Shown: positions 1-7,286, numbered from the stretch's first letter. The stretch: 44,849 nt of DNA from DATJYV01 sp035499415 (GCA_035499415.1 DATJYV010000073.1:1-44849), one strand, 5' to 3'. Notes: generated by a model not told the origin, from the letters alone. Translations and numbers: made by a program.

Positions 1-63
1 AAGCGAAGTGCCGGGAGCGATTTTTTTGGCGCTGAGGGCTACAGCGTAATGTCCGATAAACAT
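1..63 (-). CDS. Small membrane protein, N-terminus only (runs off left edge)
   Basis: Read on the minus strand, the first 63 bases give an ATG-initiated frame of 21 residues beginning MFIGHYAVALSAKK, open to the edge. A strong Shine-Dalgarno AAGGAGGG (complement of 68-75) ends 4 bases before the ATG, which fixes this start. The opening resembles that of short, uncharacterised integral membrane proteins (often labelled metal-dependent-hydrolase-like) common in Bacteroidota and Ignavibacteria. With 21 residues the family is only a suggestion. That a gene starts here is well supported by the ribosome binding site. Confidence 0.6.
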   Translation of the reverse strand, partial: MFIGHYAVALSAKKIAPGTSL

Positions 64-67
64 ACAT

Positions 68-75
68 CCCTCCTT
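68..75 (-). promoter_or_regulatory. Ribosome binding site of the left-edge gene
   Basis: Minus-strand AAGGAGGG lies 4 bases before the ATG at 63-61. It is a near-perfect anti-SD match and decides between this ATG and the out-of-frame ATG at 67-65. Confidence 0.65.
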
Positions 76-159
76 AATGGATTATGTGTTCCGGTTTTCT
101 TCCCGTTTGAACCCACGACGCGGGGACGGGGACTTCTTTGAAGGCCGCGGGCTCAGGAG

Positions 160-188
160 GTCAGATTCCGAATCGAGTTCGGAATGAC
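160..188. repeat. Repeat module II (hairpin), copy 1
   Basis: Inverted repeat ATTCCGAA (165-172) and TTCGGAAT (178-185) around a 5-base loop TCGAG, with outer GTC/GAC pairs separated by an AG bulge. Same layout at 309-337 and 17835-17863. Confidence 0.75.
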
Positions 189-222
189 ATTGCCTCTTTG
201 GCTTCATGACCAAAAAGCGACC

Positions 223-281
223 GTCACCCTGAACTCTGGGCCGAAGGCCCATAAGCCTCTGGCTGAGTTTCAGGGTCTGAC
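223..281. repeat. Repeat module I (three-way junction), copy 1
   Basis: Outer stem: GTCA pairs with TGAC, and CCCTGAACTC with GAGTTTCAGGG (one bulged base). Inside are two hairpins: TGGGCC-GAA-GGCCCA (237-251) and AGCC-TCT-GGCT (253-263). The whole 59-base unit can fold as a three-way junction. It recurs at 372-429, 17773-17832 and, decayed, at 4929-4986. Confidence 0.75.
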
Positions 282-308
282 TTAAACTGAATGAGTCAGT
301 CTTAGGAG

Positions 309-337
309 GTCAGATTCCGAATCGAGTTCGGAATGAC
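309..337. repeat. Repeat module II (hairpin), copy 2
   Basis: Identical to the hairpin at 160-188, including five flanking bases on the left. Confidence 0.75.
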
Positions 338-371
338 GGTAGCTTCTTGAGTTCAAAACCAAAGAGTAACC

Positions 372-429
372 GTCACACTGAATTCTGGGCCGAAGGCCCA
401 TCAGCCTCTGGCTGAGTTTCAGGGTCTGA
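372..429. repeat. Repeat module I (three-way junction), copy 2
   Basis: Keeps both inner hairpins (TGGGCC-GAA-GGCCCA and AGCC-TCT-GGCT). The outer stem is weakened by changes on the left arm (CACTGAATTC) while the right arm is unchanged. Confidence 0.7.
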
Positions 430-446
430 ATTACTCAGTAAGTGAG

Positions 447-489
447 ATGCTGAAACCCCGTGACGATGCACTGGGCAGACAAGTTCAGC
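447..489. repeat. Repeat module II, interrupted copy
   Basis: Left arm ATGCTGAAAC (447-456) and right arm AAGTTCAGC (481-489) match the 17835-17863 version of the hairpin, but they are separated by 24 bases instead of a tight loop. Either an insertion occurred in the loop or the copy has decayed. Confidence 0.5.
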
Positions 490-727
490 TTTGCAGTGAA
501 GCAACAGCACCGAATCCTGCGCTGGAGGCGCACATGCGCCCTTCTCTGGCGCATTTTCCTCCGGCGAAGCCATCCCCGTGGGACAATCACCAAATCCGAA
601 ATCACAAACAAGCATGAATGAGTCAAGGTTCTAAGCCTCAAAACTATAAAGAGGGTCTGAGATTTCTGTCATTGGAATCTTGAATTTGTTTGAGATTTCG
701 AGTTTGGCATTTTGTCACCCCAACAAG

Positions 728-1489
728 TTACCGCCACGAGTACTTGTCTCCATTCTCAAGAATGTGAATACGACCAGCGAGACCGGCCCGTTCAGCTTCA
801 ATCCGGAGCCACTGCGGCGGCTCTCTCATCGGCTCATCGCTGATCTTGAACGTCCCCCAGTGGATCGGCACCAGCTCCCGCGCTCCGAGGTCCCGGAATG
901 CAGAAATGGCGGTCGCAGGATTCAGATGAATGTTCCGGAACCATCTCTCCGGCTTGTAGGCGCCGATCGGCAGCAGCACAACATCCAAAGCGAATCGCCT
1001 CCCGATTTCCTTGAAGTGCTCTCCATATCCCGTGTCTCCCGCAAAGTAGACCGTTCCATCGCCAGCCTCGATGACGTATCCGCACGCGAGCGCCCGTTTC
1101 CGGTTCCACGGAATTCTGGAGCTCGAATGTCGCGCGGGCACACACGTGATGCGGGCTCCGCGAATCTCGACCTTCTGCCAAAGATCGAGTTCGAACACCT
1201 CGGGAAAATCCAGACGCCGGCCGTACGATCCGAGTCCTCGCGGCAGCACGATCGACTGTGTGTTGCGTCTTCGAATCGCCCGCAGGGACTTGAGATTCAG
1301 ATGGTCGTAATCGGCGTGGGAGATCAGGGTCGCGTCGACGTCGGGTAGCCGGTTGAGCGAAATACCCGGAGCTCGAAGCCGGGGGATGATGAAACCGACA
1401 GTCTTGCTGAACACCGGGTCCGTGAGCAGAGTGGTGCCGTCGATGCGAATGAGAACCGTTGCATGATTGATGAACGTTACGGTCGGCAA
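728..1489 (-). CDS. MBL-fold metal-dependent hydrolase (NAPE-PLD/UlaG-like)
   Basis: A 253-residue cytosolic protein of the Lactamase_B_2 branch of the metallo-beta-lactamase superfamily, probably a phosphodiesterase or lactonase of unknown substrate. Metal-site motifs can be read: SHADYDH at 57-63, H121 in PARHS, D152 in AGDTGY, H188 in NIHLNP and H210 in PIHWGTF. In most relatives the first motif is HxHxDH; here the second His is Asp60, so the metal site may be altered. The start is a TTG codon (1489-1487) with no clear ribosome binding site, chosen because MPTVTFINHATVLI matches the usual family N-terminus. It lies 41 bases downstream of the larE-like gene, on the same strand, and is probably the last gene of that operon. 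Confidence 0.85.
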   Translation of the reverse strand: MPTVTFINHATVLIRIDGTTLLTDPVFSKTVGFIIPRLRAPGISLNRLPDVDATLISHADYDHLNLKSLRAIRRRNTQSIVLPRGLGSYGRRLDFPEVFELDLWQKVEIRGARITCVPARHSSSRIPWNRKRALACGYVIEAGDGTVYFAGDTGYGEHFKEIGRRFALDVVLLPIGAYKPERWFRNIHLNPATAISAFRDLGARELVPIHWGTFKISDEPMREPPQWLRIEAERAGLAGRIHILENGDKYSWR

Positions 1490-1530
1490 GAATCGTACGG
1501 GGGGAATAACGTGTGACGATTGCAGACCGT

Positions 1531-2475
1531 TTACGGCGAGGGTGAGGGTTTCACGTCCCGGTCGGGGAGGCCGTGCCCGTCGGCGCGGATTTTTTCCGAT
1601 GACGTCAGTACCTCGTTCATGCTACCGGTACGATAGCCCTGGAGGTCCAGCGTCACGTACAGGAAGCCCAGCTCCTTGAGACGAGCGACGATGAGATTCC
1701 GGAGTCCGTCGTCGAGCAATTTTGAAAAATCCGGGGGAGCAACTTCGATGCGGGCCGTTTTGTCGTCATGATGTCGGACCCGGAACTGCCGGAATCCAAG
1801 GTCGCGCATGAGGGTTTCTGCCTCGTCGATTTTCATAAGGTTCTCCGTTGTGATTCCAAAGCCGTACGGGAATCGGGATGCGAGACAGGCGAACGACGGC
1901 TTGTCCCATTCCTGGATCGAGAGTTGCCGGGCCAACGCGCGCACGTCCACCTTTGAGAACCCCGCTTCGAGGAGCGGCGACCGGACATTCTGCTCGCTCC
2001 GGGCCTTCATCCCCGGACGAAAATCTCCGAGGTCATCCGTGATCGTCCCGTCTGCAATCCAACGGATTCCCTCTTGTTGGGCGATGACGCCAAGTTTTCC
2101 AAAGAGTTCCGTCTTGCAAAAGTAACACCGGTTGGCAGGGTTTTCCCGGAACTTGATGTCATCCGTTTCTTCCGTTTCGACCACCATCGTCCGGGTCCCG
2201 AATCGTTCCGCTGCCGCCATCGCTTCTTCAAACTCCCTCGTCGGGTACGTCGCCGAGCGCCCGATCACCGCCAGGGCGTTTTGTCCGAGTACCCCGGTCG
2301 CCATGCGAACCAGAAGCATGCTGTCGATGCCGCCGGAAAATCCGATCACCACACTCCCCATCTGCCGAAGAATTGTTTCGAGGGCTTCCCGTTTTGCTTC
2401 TACGGACGGCGCGGCATTCGTGTTGTCGCCGCTTCTCCATCCTCCCGGTGCATTCATCTCAACCATGACGCTCAT
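1531..2475 (-). CDS. larE: LarE-like ATP-dependent sulfur transferase
   Basis: A 314-residue PP-loop protein. The ATP-pyrophosphatase motif SGGIDS sits at 47-52, with a C-terminal domain typical of LarE, which adenylylates the nickel-pincer nucleotide precursor and donates sulfur to it. Cysteines 117 and 120 (NRCYFCK) and Cys197 (SFACLASR) give three conserved cysteines. LarE proteins with a single cysteine sacrifice it, whereas three-cysteine forms are thought to carry an iron-sulfur cluster and act catalytically; that assignment is inferred from the pattern. No larA, larB or larC is in the window, so another role in sulfur insertion is possible. The start overlaps the end of aroE by 17 bases; in-frame ATGs at 2466 and 2457 are alternatives, and the first two dozen residues look non-conserved. 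Confidence 0.85.
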   Translation of the reverse strand: MSVMVEMNAPGGWRSGDNTNAAPSVEAKREALETILRQMGSVVIGFSGGIDSMLLVRMATGVLGQNALAVIGRSATYPTREFEEAMAAAERFGTRTMVVETEETDDIKFRENPANRCYFCKTELFGKLGVIAQQEGIRWIADGTITDDLGDFRPGMKARSEQNVRSPLLEAGFSKVDVRALARQLSIQEWDKPSFACLASRFPYGFGITTENLMKIDEAETLMRDLGFRQFRVRHHDDKTARIEVAPPDFSKLLDDGLRNLIVARLKELGFLYVTLDLQGYRTGSMNEVLTSSEKIRADGHGLPDRDVKPSPSP

Positions 2476-3322
2476 CCGTAAGTTTTTGCTCCAGTGCTTT
2501 CCCCATCTCCGTCAAGGGCATCTCTTTTCCGGTCCACAATTGAAACGCTTTCGCGGCCTGGTGGAGAAACATCGTCACGCCGGTGACGACCTCCGCGCCC
2601 GCAAGCCGGGCATCCCGGATCAATCTCGTTTCCGGAGGCCTGTAAATCAAGTCAAAAACGATCTGGCCCCGGCGAAAGGTTCCGCCGGCGGGAAGGGGAG
2701 ATTCCCCCGCATGAGGGATCATGCCGACCGGCGTGGCATTGACGACGAGTGCGGATGAAGCGGCTGCGGCGGAGATTTTCGGGTCGCCCATTTCCAGGAC
2801 ATCGGAACGATGGAGATTGAGGGAAGAGATAAATCTCCGGCCCCGGTCGACGGATCTGACGGCGATGTGGATCATTCCGACCGAGTAGCTCGCTTGAAGC
2901 GCGTACGCCACCGCACGCGCCGCCCCGCCAGCACCGAGAAGGAGAACTTCCTGCTTCTCGATTCTTGCCCTGAACGGCTGCAGAGATACGCGCACTCCGT
3001 CGCAATCCGTGTTGTAGCCGACGAGCCGCCCGGAGCGAACGATCAGGGTGTTGACGGCACCAATCGCACGTGCCGTGTCGTCAACTTCGGAAAGAAGCGG
3101 GATGATAGATTCCTTGTTCGGAAGCGTCACATTGAAGCCGAGACAGCCGTCTCGCACCAATTCCGCGACTTTCCGGGGAAGTTCGGACGGCTCGACGTCG
3201 ACCGCCACGTACCGGTACGGAAGGCCCAGGAGCTCGAACGCTTTGCCGTGCAGAAAGGGAGAGAGCGAATGGGAAACAGGATGCCCGAGGATCGCGAAGA
3301 ATCCCTGCTCCGACGGTTGCAT
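2459..3322 (-). CDS. aroE: Shikimate dehydrogenase
   Basis: A 287-residue enzyme reducing 3-dehydroshikimate to shikimate with NADPH in the aromatic amino acid and chorismate pathway. Visible signatures: shikimate-binding SHSLSP (17-22), NVTLPNK (64-70) with the catalytic Lys70, NTDCDG with Asp106, the Rossmann glycine loop GAGGAA (130-135), a VRSVDR segment where NADP-specific forms have NRTxxR, and NATPVGM (195-201). Length is normal. It starts 5 bases after the upstream TPR gene ends and overlaps the larE-like gene, so all four minus-strand genes are probably co-transcribed. Confidence 0.96.
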   Translation of the reverse strand: MQPSEQGFFAILGHPVSHSLSPFLHGKAFELLGLPYRYVAVDVEPSELPRKVAELVRDGCLGFNVTLPNKESIIPLLSEVDDTARAIGAVNTLIVRSGRLVGYNTDCDGVRVSLQPFRARIEKQEVLLLGAGGAARAVAYALQASYSVGMIHIAVRSVDRGRRFISSLNLHRSDVLEMGDPKISAAAASSALVVNATPVGMIPHAGESPLPAGGTFRRGQIVFDLIYRPPETRLIRDARLAGAEVVTGVTMFLHQAAKAFQLWTGKEMPLTEMGKALEQKLTDERHG

Positions 3323-3327
3323 GGGAG

Positions 3328-4740
3328 CTACTTCAGGAGGCGGGCGTAGAGTCTCGAGGAGGCGAGGTCTGGAAATTGATTCTTAAAATCTGTGCGCAAC
3401 TCCCCGTCGAGCTCGAAGGCCTTGCGGAACGAATCGACCGCATCCTTCCGGTGCCCTTGCAGGAGCAACGCCTTGCCGCGGCTGAAGTGCGCCAGGCCGA
3501 AGCCCGCGTCGAGTCCGATGCTCCGGTCAATCGCCTCGAGCGCTTCGACCACCAACCCGCGCTCAAGCATCGTGTCGCCCAGGTCGAACCACGCCTCGGC
3601 ATTCTTCGGGTCCAGCTGAACCACTTTTCCGTAACTGTCGAGGCATTCCTCGACCCGGCCGAGGTTGTACTCGGCATCCGCGCGCGCGTACCACAGTTCT
3701 GCATAATCCGGGGAGATGCTCAATGCCTTCTTGTAGTCGTTCAGCGCCTTCTTTGGCTGGTCGAGCGCGTCCCAACAGCATCCCCGGCCGAAAAAAGACT
3801 CGTAGTGCCGGGGGTCGTGCTTGACCGCATTTGTAAAGGCGACGATCGCCTGCTGGTATTCATGAAGTTCCTCGTACGCGTTACCGAGATTATGCCACGC
3901 GGGAACATCGTCCTGCTCGAAATCCAGCGTCTTCTTGTAGCAACGGATCGCATCCGACAGTTTCTCCAGATTCGCGAACGCATTTCCCATGTTGTACCAC
4001 GCGGACGGGAAGTCGTCGCGAATCGCGAGTGCAAGTTCATAACTTTCGATCGATTTCTTATACTCGCCCTGACGGTTCAAAACGATGCCGCGATTATACC
4101 AGGCATTATAGTTGAACGGGTCGCGATTCAGGTGTTCGTCGTAACAACGGATCGATTCGGCCAAATTGTCGAGGTAATCGTGGCAATATCCGAGTTCATA
4201 CCAGGCGTCGCAATGGTCGGGATTTAAGGTGAGAATCGACTTGAAAACCAGGAGCGCTTCCTTGAATCGCTCCAGCTTCTCGAGCGTCACGCCTTTGTGG
4301 AAAAGAGCGTCCTCGTTCGACCGGTCGATTTCGATTGCGGCATCGAACGACGCCATCGCCTCGTCCGTCCGGTTCAGGTTGTCAAGCGTGATCCCGCAAT
4401 TGACGAGAATTTCCGGGTCGGTTGGGTTCAAGCTCATCGCTTTTTCGTAGCACGAGAGCGCTTCCGTGTACTTGTAGAGATTGTTCAGGATCATCCCCTT
4501 GCGCTGCCACGCATCGGAACTGAAAGGCTCAAACGACAGGAGCCGCTCGCAATAGGACAATGCGTCTTCGAACTGCTCGTGTTCAAAATAGAATTGGATG
4601 ATCTCCTCGAGTGCCTCGGGGCTGTTGATGTCGCGCCCGTTCGTCCGGAGCATCTCACGGAATCGTCGCAATTCTTCTTCGGATCGGTCGTGCGGTCGAA
4701 GAGGATCTTCATCCTCCTCGAATCGGTCTTTGTCGGCCAT
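3328..4740 (-). CDS. Large tetratricopeptide-repeat protein
   Basis: A 470-residue protein made almost entirely of TPR units of 34 residues (about 11-12), with the usual W-x-x-L/G-x-x-Y and A-x-x-x-F/Y pattern (for example AWYNRGIVLNRQGEYKKSIE and AWYNMGNAFANLEKLSDAI). An acidic N-terminal leader of about 35 residues precedes the array. There is no signal peptide or membrane segment, so it is probably a cytosolic protein-interaction scaffold. Its partner is unknown. It is the first gene of the minus-strand operon with aroE; both neighbours are metabolic and give no firm clue. Confidence 0.9.
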   Translation of the reverse strand: MADKDRFEEDEDPLRPHDRSEEELRRFREMLRTNGRDINSPEALEEIIQFYFEHEQFEDALSYCERLLSFEPFSSDAWQRKGMILNNLYKYTEALSCYEKAMSLNPTDPEILVNCGITLDNLNRTDEAMASFDAAIEIDRSNEDALFHKGVTLEKLERFKEALLVFKSILTLNPDHCDAWYELGYCHDYLDNLAESIRCYDEHLNRDPFNYNAWYNRGIVLNRQGEYKKSIESYELALAIRDDFPSAWYNMGNAFANLEKLSDAIRCYKKTLDFEQDDVPAWHNLGNAYEELHEYQQAIVAFTNAVKHDPRHYESFFGRGCCWDALDQPKKALNDYKKALSISPDYAELWYARADAEYNLGRVEECLDSYGKVVQLDPKNAEAWFDLGDTMLERGLVVEALEAIDRSIGLDAGFGLAHFSRGKALLLQGHRKDAVDSFRKAFELDGELRTDFKNQFPDLASSRLYARLLK

Positions 4741-4780
4741 TCACTTCTCCAAAAACCGGTGATGGGAACTGATTGCTGCT

Positions 4781-4809
4781 AATAAAGCAATATTTGAAAT
4801 CGAAGTCAA
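4781..4809 (-). promoter_or_regulatory. Possible promoter of the TPR-aroE-larE operon
   Basis: On the minus strand, TTGACT (4809-4804), a 17-base spacer and TTTATT (4786-4781), about 40 bases before the start codon of the TPR gene. The -10 match is weak (4 of 6). Confidence 0.35.
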
Positions 4810-4870
4810 GCAACGATTGAAACGTTTACCTCAACTCATTGAATTCTCAGTCTCCTATGAATGATTCGGA

Positions 4871-4899
4871 TTGATTTTCGGCCAGTTGTCGAGTATATT
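4871..4899 (+). promoter_or_regulatory. Promoter of the yggS operon
   Basis: TTGATT (4871-4876), 17-base spacer, TATATT (4894-4899; 5 of 6 to TATAAT). The same bases also read TTG-N20-TATATTAT, a partial fit to the Bacteroidota form. Predicted leader is roughly 165 bases. Confidence 0.5.
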
Positions 4900-4928
4900 A
4901 TCAGAAGCCAGCTCAAAAAACAGAACCC

Positions 4929-4986
4929 GTCACCCGGAAGTTTGCACCAAAAGCGCATCGGCCTCTGGCTGAGTTTCAGAGTCTGA
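4929..4986. repeat. Repeat module I, decayed copy
   Basis: Begins GTCACCC and ends GCCTCTGGCTGAGTTTCAG then GTCTGA, like the intact copies, but the middle GGCC hairpin is replaced by unrelated sequence and the outer stem is largely lost. Confidence 0.6.
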
Positions 4987-5072
4987 TGTGCGCGGGAAAT
5001 GAGATGCGATGGACAATCTAGCTCCACATGACGAATTCCATTCTTGGGATGGCTTCACGGTAACGGTTCTGG

Positions 5073-5765
5073 ATGGTCGGCGAGAATCTCGATACGATCC
5101 GTTCCCGCATCGAATCGTCGTGCAGGAAATGCGGAAGAAATCCGGACGACATCACCCTGGTTGCCGTATCCAAGACCTTCGGCGTCGAGAAGATTGCTGA
5201 GGCGATCTCGGCCGGCCAGCGGGACTTTGGCGAGAACTACGTCCAGGAGCTCGACGAGAAGCATTCGGCCGTCGGCCGTGACGATGTTCGATGGCATTTC
5301 ATCGGCCATCTGCAATCCAATAAGGTAAAATATGTCGCGCCGTACATCCACCTGATTCATTCAGTCGACTCTGCCGGGCTGATCGAAGAGATCGACCGGC
5401 GCGCAGAAAAAGCCGGAAGGGTGGTCGATTATTTGGTGGAAGTTCACACGACCGACGAAGCGACGAAATTCGGCGCGAAACCCGCTGAGGTAGCGGACCT
5501 CGTACTGAAGGGGTCGGGAATGAAACATTCGAGAGTAATTGGATTGATGACGATGGGACCCTTCTCGGACGACCCCGGCGACTCGCGGCCTTCGTTCAAG
5601 CTCGTCGCCGAGCTTCGACGGGAGATCGAATGCCGGAAGATCCCCGGCGTCCGGCTGAATCATCTTTCGATGGGCATGACGCATGATTTCGAGGTTGCGA
5701 TCGAGGAAGGGGCGACGCTGCTTCGGATCGGCACGGCAATCTTTGGGAAACGACAGACCGTTTGA
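5073..5765 (+). CDS. yggS: YggS/PLPBP-family pyridoxal phosphate homeostasis protein
   Basis: A 230-residue single-domain alanine-racemase-fold protein that binds pyridoxal 5'-phosphate and buffers its supply; no catalytic activity is known for the family. PLP would attach to Lys34 in AVSKT. Other signatures are FGENYVQEL (52-60), HFIGHLQSNK (75-84), the late SMGM phosphate-binding segment and the C-terminal RIGTAIFG. Length is normal. It is followed after 21 bases by a DivIVA-domain gene; the yggS-divIVA pairing is found in many bacteria near division genes. Confidence 0.95.
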   Translation: MVGENLDTIRSRIESSCRKCGRNPDDITLVAVSKTFGVEKIAEAISAGQRDFGENYVQELDEKHSAVGRDDVRWHFIGHLQSNKVKYVAPYIHLIHSVDSAGLIEEIDRRAEKAGRVVDYLVEVHTTDEATKFGAKPAEVADLVLKGSGMKHSRVIGLMTMGPFSDDPGDSRPSFKLVAELRREIECRKIPGVRLNHLSMGMTHDFEVAIEEGATLLRIGTAIFGKRQTV

Positions 5766-5786
5766 CCGACAATCGGTGAGGCCATT

Positions 5787-6320
5787 ATGAAAATCACGCC
5801 GCTGGAAATTAAACGCCAGGAATTCAAGAAGACAATGCGGGGATACGACACGGTCGAGGTCGATACATTCCTCGAGATGCTGTCGAACGAAATGGAGGAA
5901 ATGGTCAGAGTCAACAAGGAGCTGAGCGACCAGATCATCGCGCTTGAGACGCAGTTGAGCGATTTCAAGCACATGGAGAGGACGCTCCAGCAGACGCTGA
6001 TGCAGGCCCAGGAAACGAGCGGGAAGTCGATCGAGAACTCGCGCCGCGAGGCGGACATTATTCTCAAGGAGGCCGAGATGAAGGCCTCGCAGATTGTCGA
6101 GAAGGCACGGCTCGACTTTGGCCGGGCGAAAGAGGAAATTTCGACGTTGAAAGCCCGCAAAGAAAGCATCCTGAGCCGGCTGAAAGTGCTGCTCAGCTCG
6201 GAATTGGACTTGATCCGGGCTCTCGAGGTCGACGAAGAAGGAGGGATGAACAAGGATCTCTCGCGCGGGTCGGGAAAGGAACACCTGGAGATCGACGAAA
6301 TCCTGAAAAAGATTTCATGA
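5787..6320 (+). CDS. DivIVA-domain coiled-coil protein
   Basis: A 177-residue protein. The N-terminal 35 residues (ITPLEIKRQEFKKTMRGYD, then VEVDTFLE) are the membrane-binding DivIVA domain; residues 35-140 are predicted coiled coil with heptads rich in Glu, Lys and Leu. Such proteins recognise curved membrane or recruit cell-wall and division factors. It has no transmembrane segment. Its last codons overlap the PNP start by 4 bases (ATGA). Which cell-pole or division process it serves cannot be told from sequence. Confidence 0.9.
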   Translation: MKITPLEIKRQEFKKTMRGYDTVEVDTFLEMLSNEMEEMVRVNKELSDQIIALETQLSDFKHMERTLQQTLMQAQETSGKSIENSRREADIILKEAEMKASQIVEKARLDFGRAKEEISTLKARKESILSRLKVLLSSELDLIRALEVDEEGGMNKDLSRGSGKEHLEIDEILKKIS

Positions 6321-7153
6321 CGGAATTGCGGAGGCAGATCGGGGAGGCGGTCGATGCCATACGGTCGAAGACGAACCTGCGGCCCAGGGTCGGCATCATA
6401 CTCGGCACCGGTCTCGGAGGGCTTGTCAAGGAGATCAAGAAGGAATGCGTGATCGAGTACCGGGCGATTCCGCATTTTCCTCTCTCGACAGTGGAATCGC
6501 ACGCGGGGAAGCTGATCTTCGGGACGCTCGCGGGCAAGAACGTGGTTGCGATGCAAGGGCGGTTTCACCTGTACGAGCGATACACGCTTCAGCAGGTGAC
6601 TTTTCCCGTGCGGGTGCTTTCCGCCAGGGCCGGACTCGGGGTGGAATTTCTCCTGATTTCCAACGCCGCCGGCGCGCTCAATCCGCTCTTTCACCGCGGC
6701 GATGTCATGGTCATGTCCGACCACATTAACCTCCTCGGAGATAATCCGCTCATCGGCCCGAACGACGAATCGCTCGGCCCCCGGTTTCCCGACATGTCGG
6801 AACCGTATGACCGCGAGCTGATCGCACTCGCAGAGCAGGCCGCGCTCGACCGGAAGATTAAAGTGCAAAAAGGAGTCTACGTCGCGATGCCCGGCCCGAA
6901 TCTCGAGACCCGGGCGGAATACCGGATGCTGCGAAATCTGGGGGCAGATGCCGTCGGCATGTCAACCGTTCCCGAGGACATCGTTGCGGTCCACATGGGC
7001 ATGCGCGTCCTCGGGATGTCCATATTGACCGACGAGTGTTTTCCGGATGCGCTGCAGCCCGTGTCGCTGAAAGAGGTGATTAAGGTGGCGAACAAAGCAG
7101 AGCCGAAGATGACCGCAATCATGAGGGAAGTAGTTCGCAGAATCAAGGCCTGA
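6317..7153 (+). CDS. Purine nucleoside phosphorylase (trimeric class)
   Basis: A 278-residue enzyme of the PNP/MTAP family that cleaves purine (deoxy)ribonucleosides with phosphate to free base and (deoxy)ribose-1-phosphate in purine salvage. Signatures: GTGLGG (30-35), SHAGKLIFG, GRFHLYERY, SNAAGAL and the long MPGPNLETRAEYRML segment. Two details differ from the textbook: the usual HxYEGY reads HLYERY, and the position of the base-selecting Asn of mammalian PNP reads Asp (SILTDECF). Asp there is known to favour 6-aminopurines in engineered human PNP, so substrate range may include adenosine; this is inference. It is coupled to the DivIVA gene by an ATGA overlap. Confidence 0.93.
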   Translation: MTELRRQIGEAVDAIRSKTNLRPRVGIILGTGLGGLVKEIKKECVIEYRAIPHFPLSTVESHAGKLIFGTLAGKNVVAMQGRFHLYERYTLQQVTFPVRVLSARAGLGVEFLLISNAAGALNPLFHRGDVMVMSDHINLLGDNPLIGPNDESLGPRFPDMSEPYDRELIALAEQAALDRKIKVQKGVYVAMPGPNLETRAEYRMLRNLGADAVGMSTVPEDIVAVHMGMRVLGMSILTDECFPDALQPVSLKEVIKVANKAEPKMTAIMREVVRRIKA

Positions 7154-7286
7154 CGCGACCCCACTCCTACGATCGCGACAAGGTTGAGTCTGCCCTGTTT
7201 GCGATTCCTTCTTCGACCCTGAACCCGGCGTGATTCAAATATCTGACCGCTGAACGCTGATAGCTGACCGCTGATTCCTCGCTCTC
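7154..7286. other. Intergenic region with heptamer array
   Basis: Non-coding gap of 133 bases. The end nearest the methyltransferase gene holds five tandem 7-base units (7243-7277). No promoter or terminator was recognised. Confidence 0.4.
7243..7277. repeat. Five-unit 7-bp tandem repeat (CTGANNN)
   Basis: Consecutive units CTGACCG, CTGAACG, CTGATAG, CTGACCG, CTGATTC. CTGA is invariant and the last three bases vary. The array ends 9 bases before the methyltransferase ATG. Confidence 0.7.

Larger units (their letters stand above)
155..452. repeat. Tandem pair of 149-bp repeat units
   Basis: Positions 155-188 and 304-337 are identical over 34 bases, and the three-way-junction module at 223-281 recurs at 372-429, both with a 149-base offset. 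Each unit therefore carries hairpin module II, a spacer of 34 bases, and junction module I. The spacers (189-222 and 338-371) are clearly related but diverged. This is a tandem duplication of a composite element. Confidence 0.7.
76..727. other. Non-coding region dominated by folded repeats
   Basis: About 650 bases without a convincing gene. Positions 155-489 hold a tandem array of two alternating structured modules (listed separately). Short minus-strand frames across 373-641 run through the repeats and have no ribosome binding site or recognisable domain, so I reject them as genes. Positions 490-727 contain no clear feature; the stretch 630-660 ends with GGGTCTGA, like the tail of the repeat module, and may be a further decayed copy. 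The promoter of the left-edge gene should lie near 76-130 but no convincing match was found. Confidence 0.6.
4741..5072. other. Divergent intergenic region with promoters and a decayed repeat
   Basis: A 332-base region between divergent operons. It holds a candidate minus-strand promoter (4781-4809), a better plus-strand promoter (4871-4899) and a decayed copy of repeat module I (4929-4986) that would lie in the 5' untranslated region of the yggS transcript. No small gene is convincing. Confidence 0.6.

Noticed and set aside
155..489. Considered as an insertion sequence or integron attachment array
   Set aside because: No transposase or integrase frame, no terminal inverted repeats enclosing a gene, and no cassette genes between the structured modules.
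373..641. Two minus-strand frames of 68-80 codons
   Set aside because: They read through the structured repeats and share no similarity with known proteins.
680..1348. A 222-codon plus-strand frame
   Set aside because: Fully opposite the MBL hydrolase, whose motifs are clear; no domain and no ribosome binding site.
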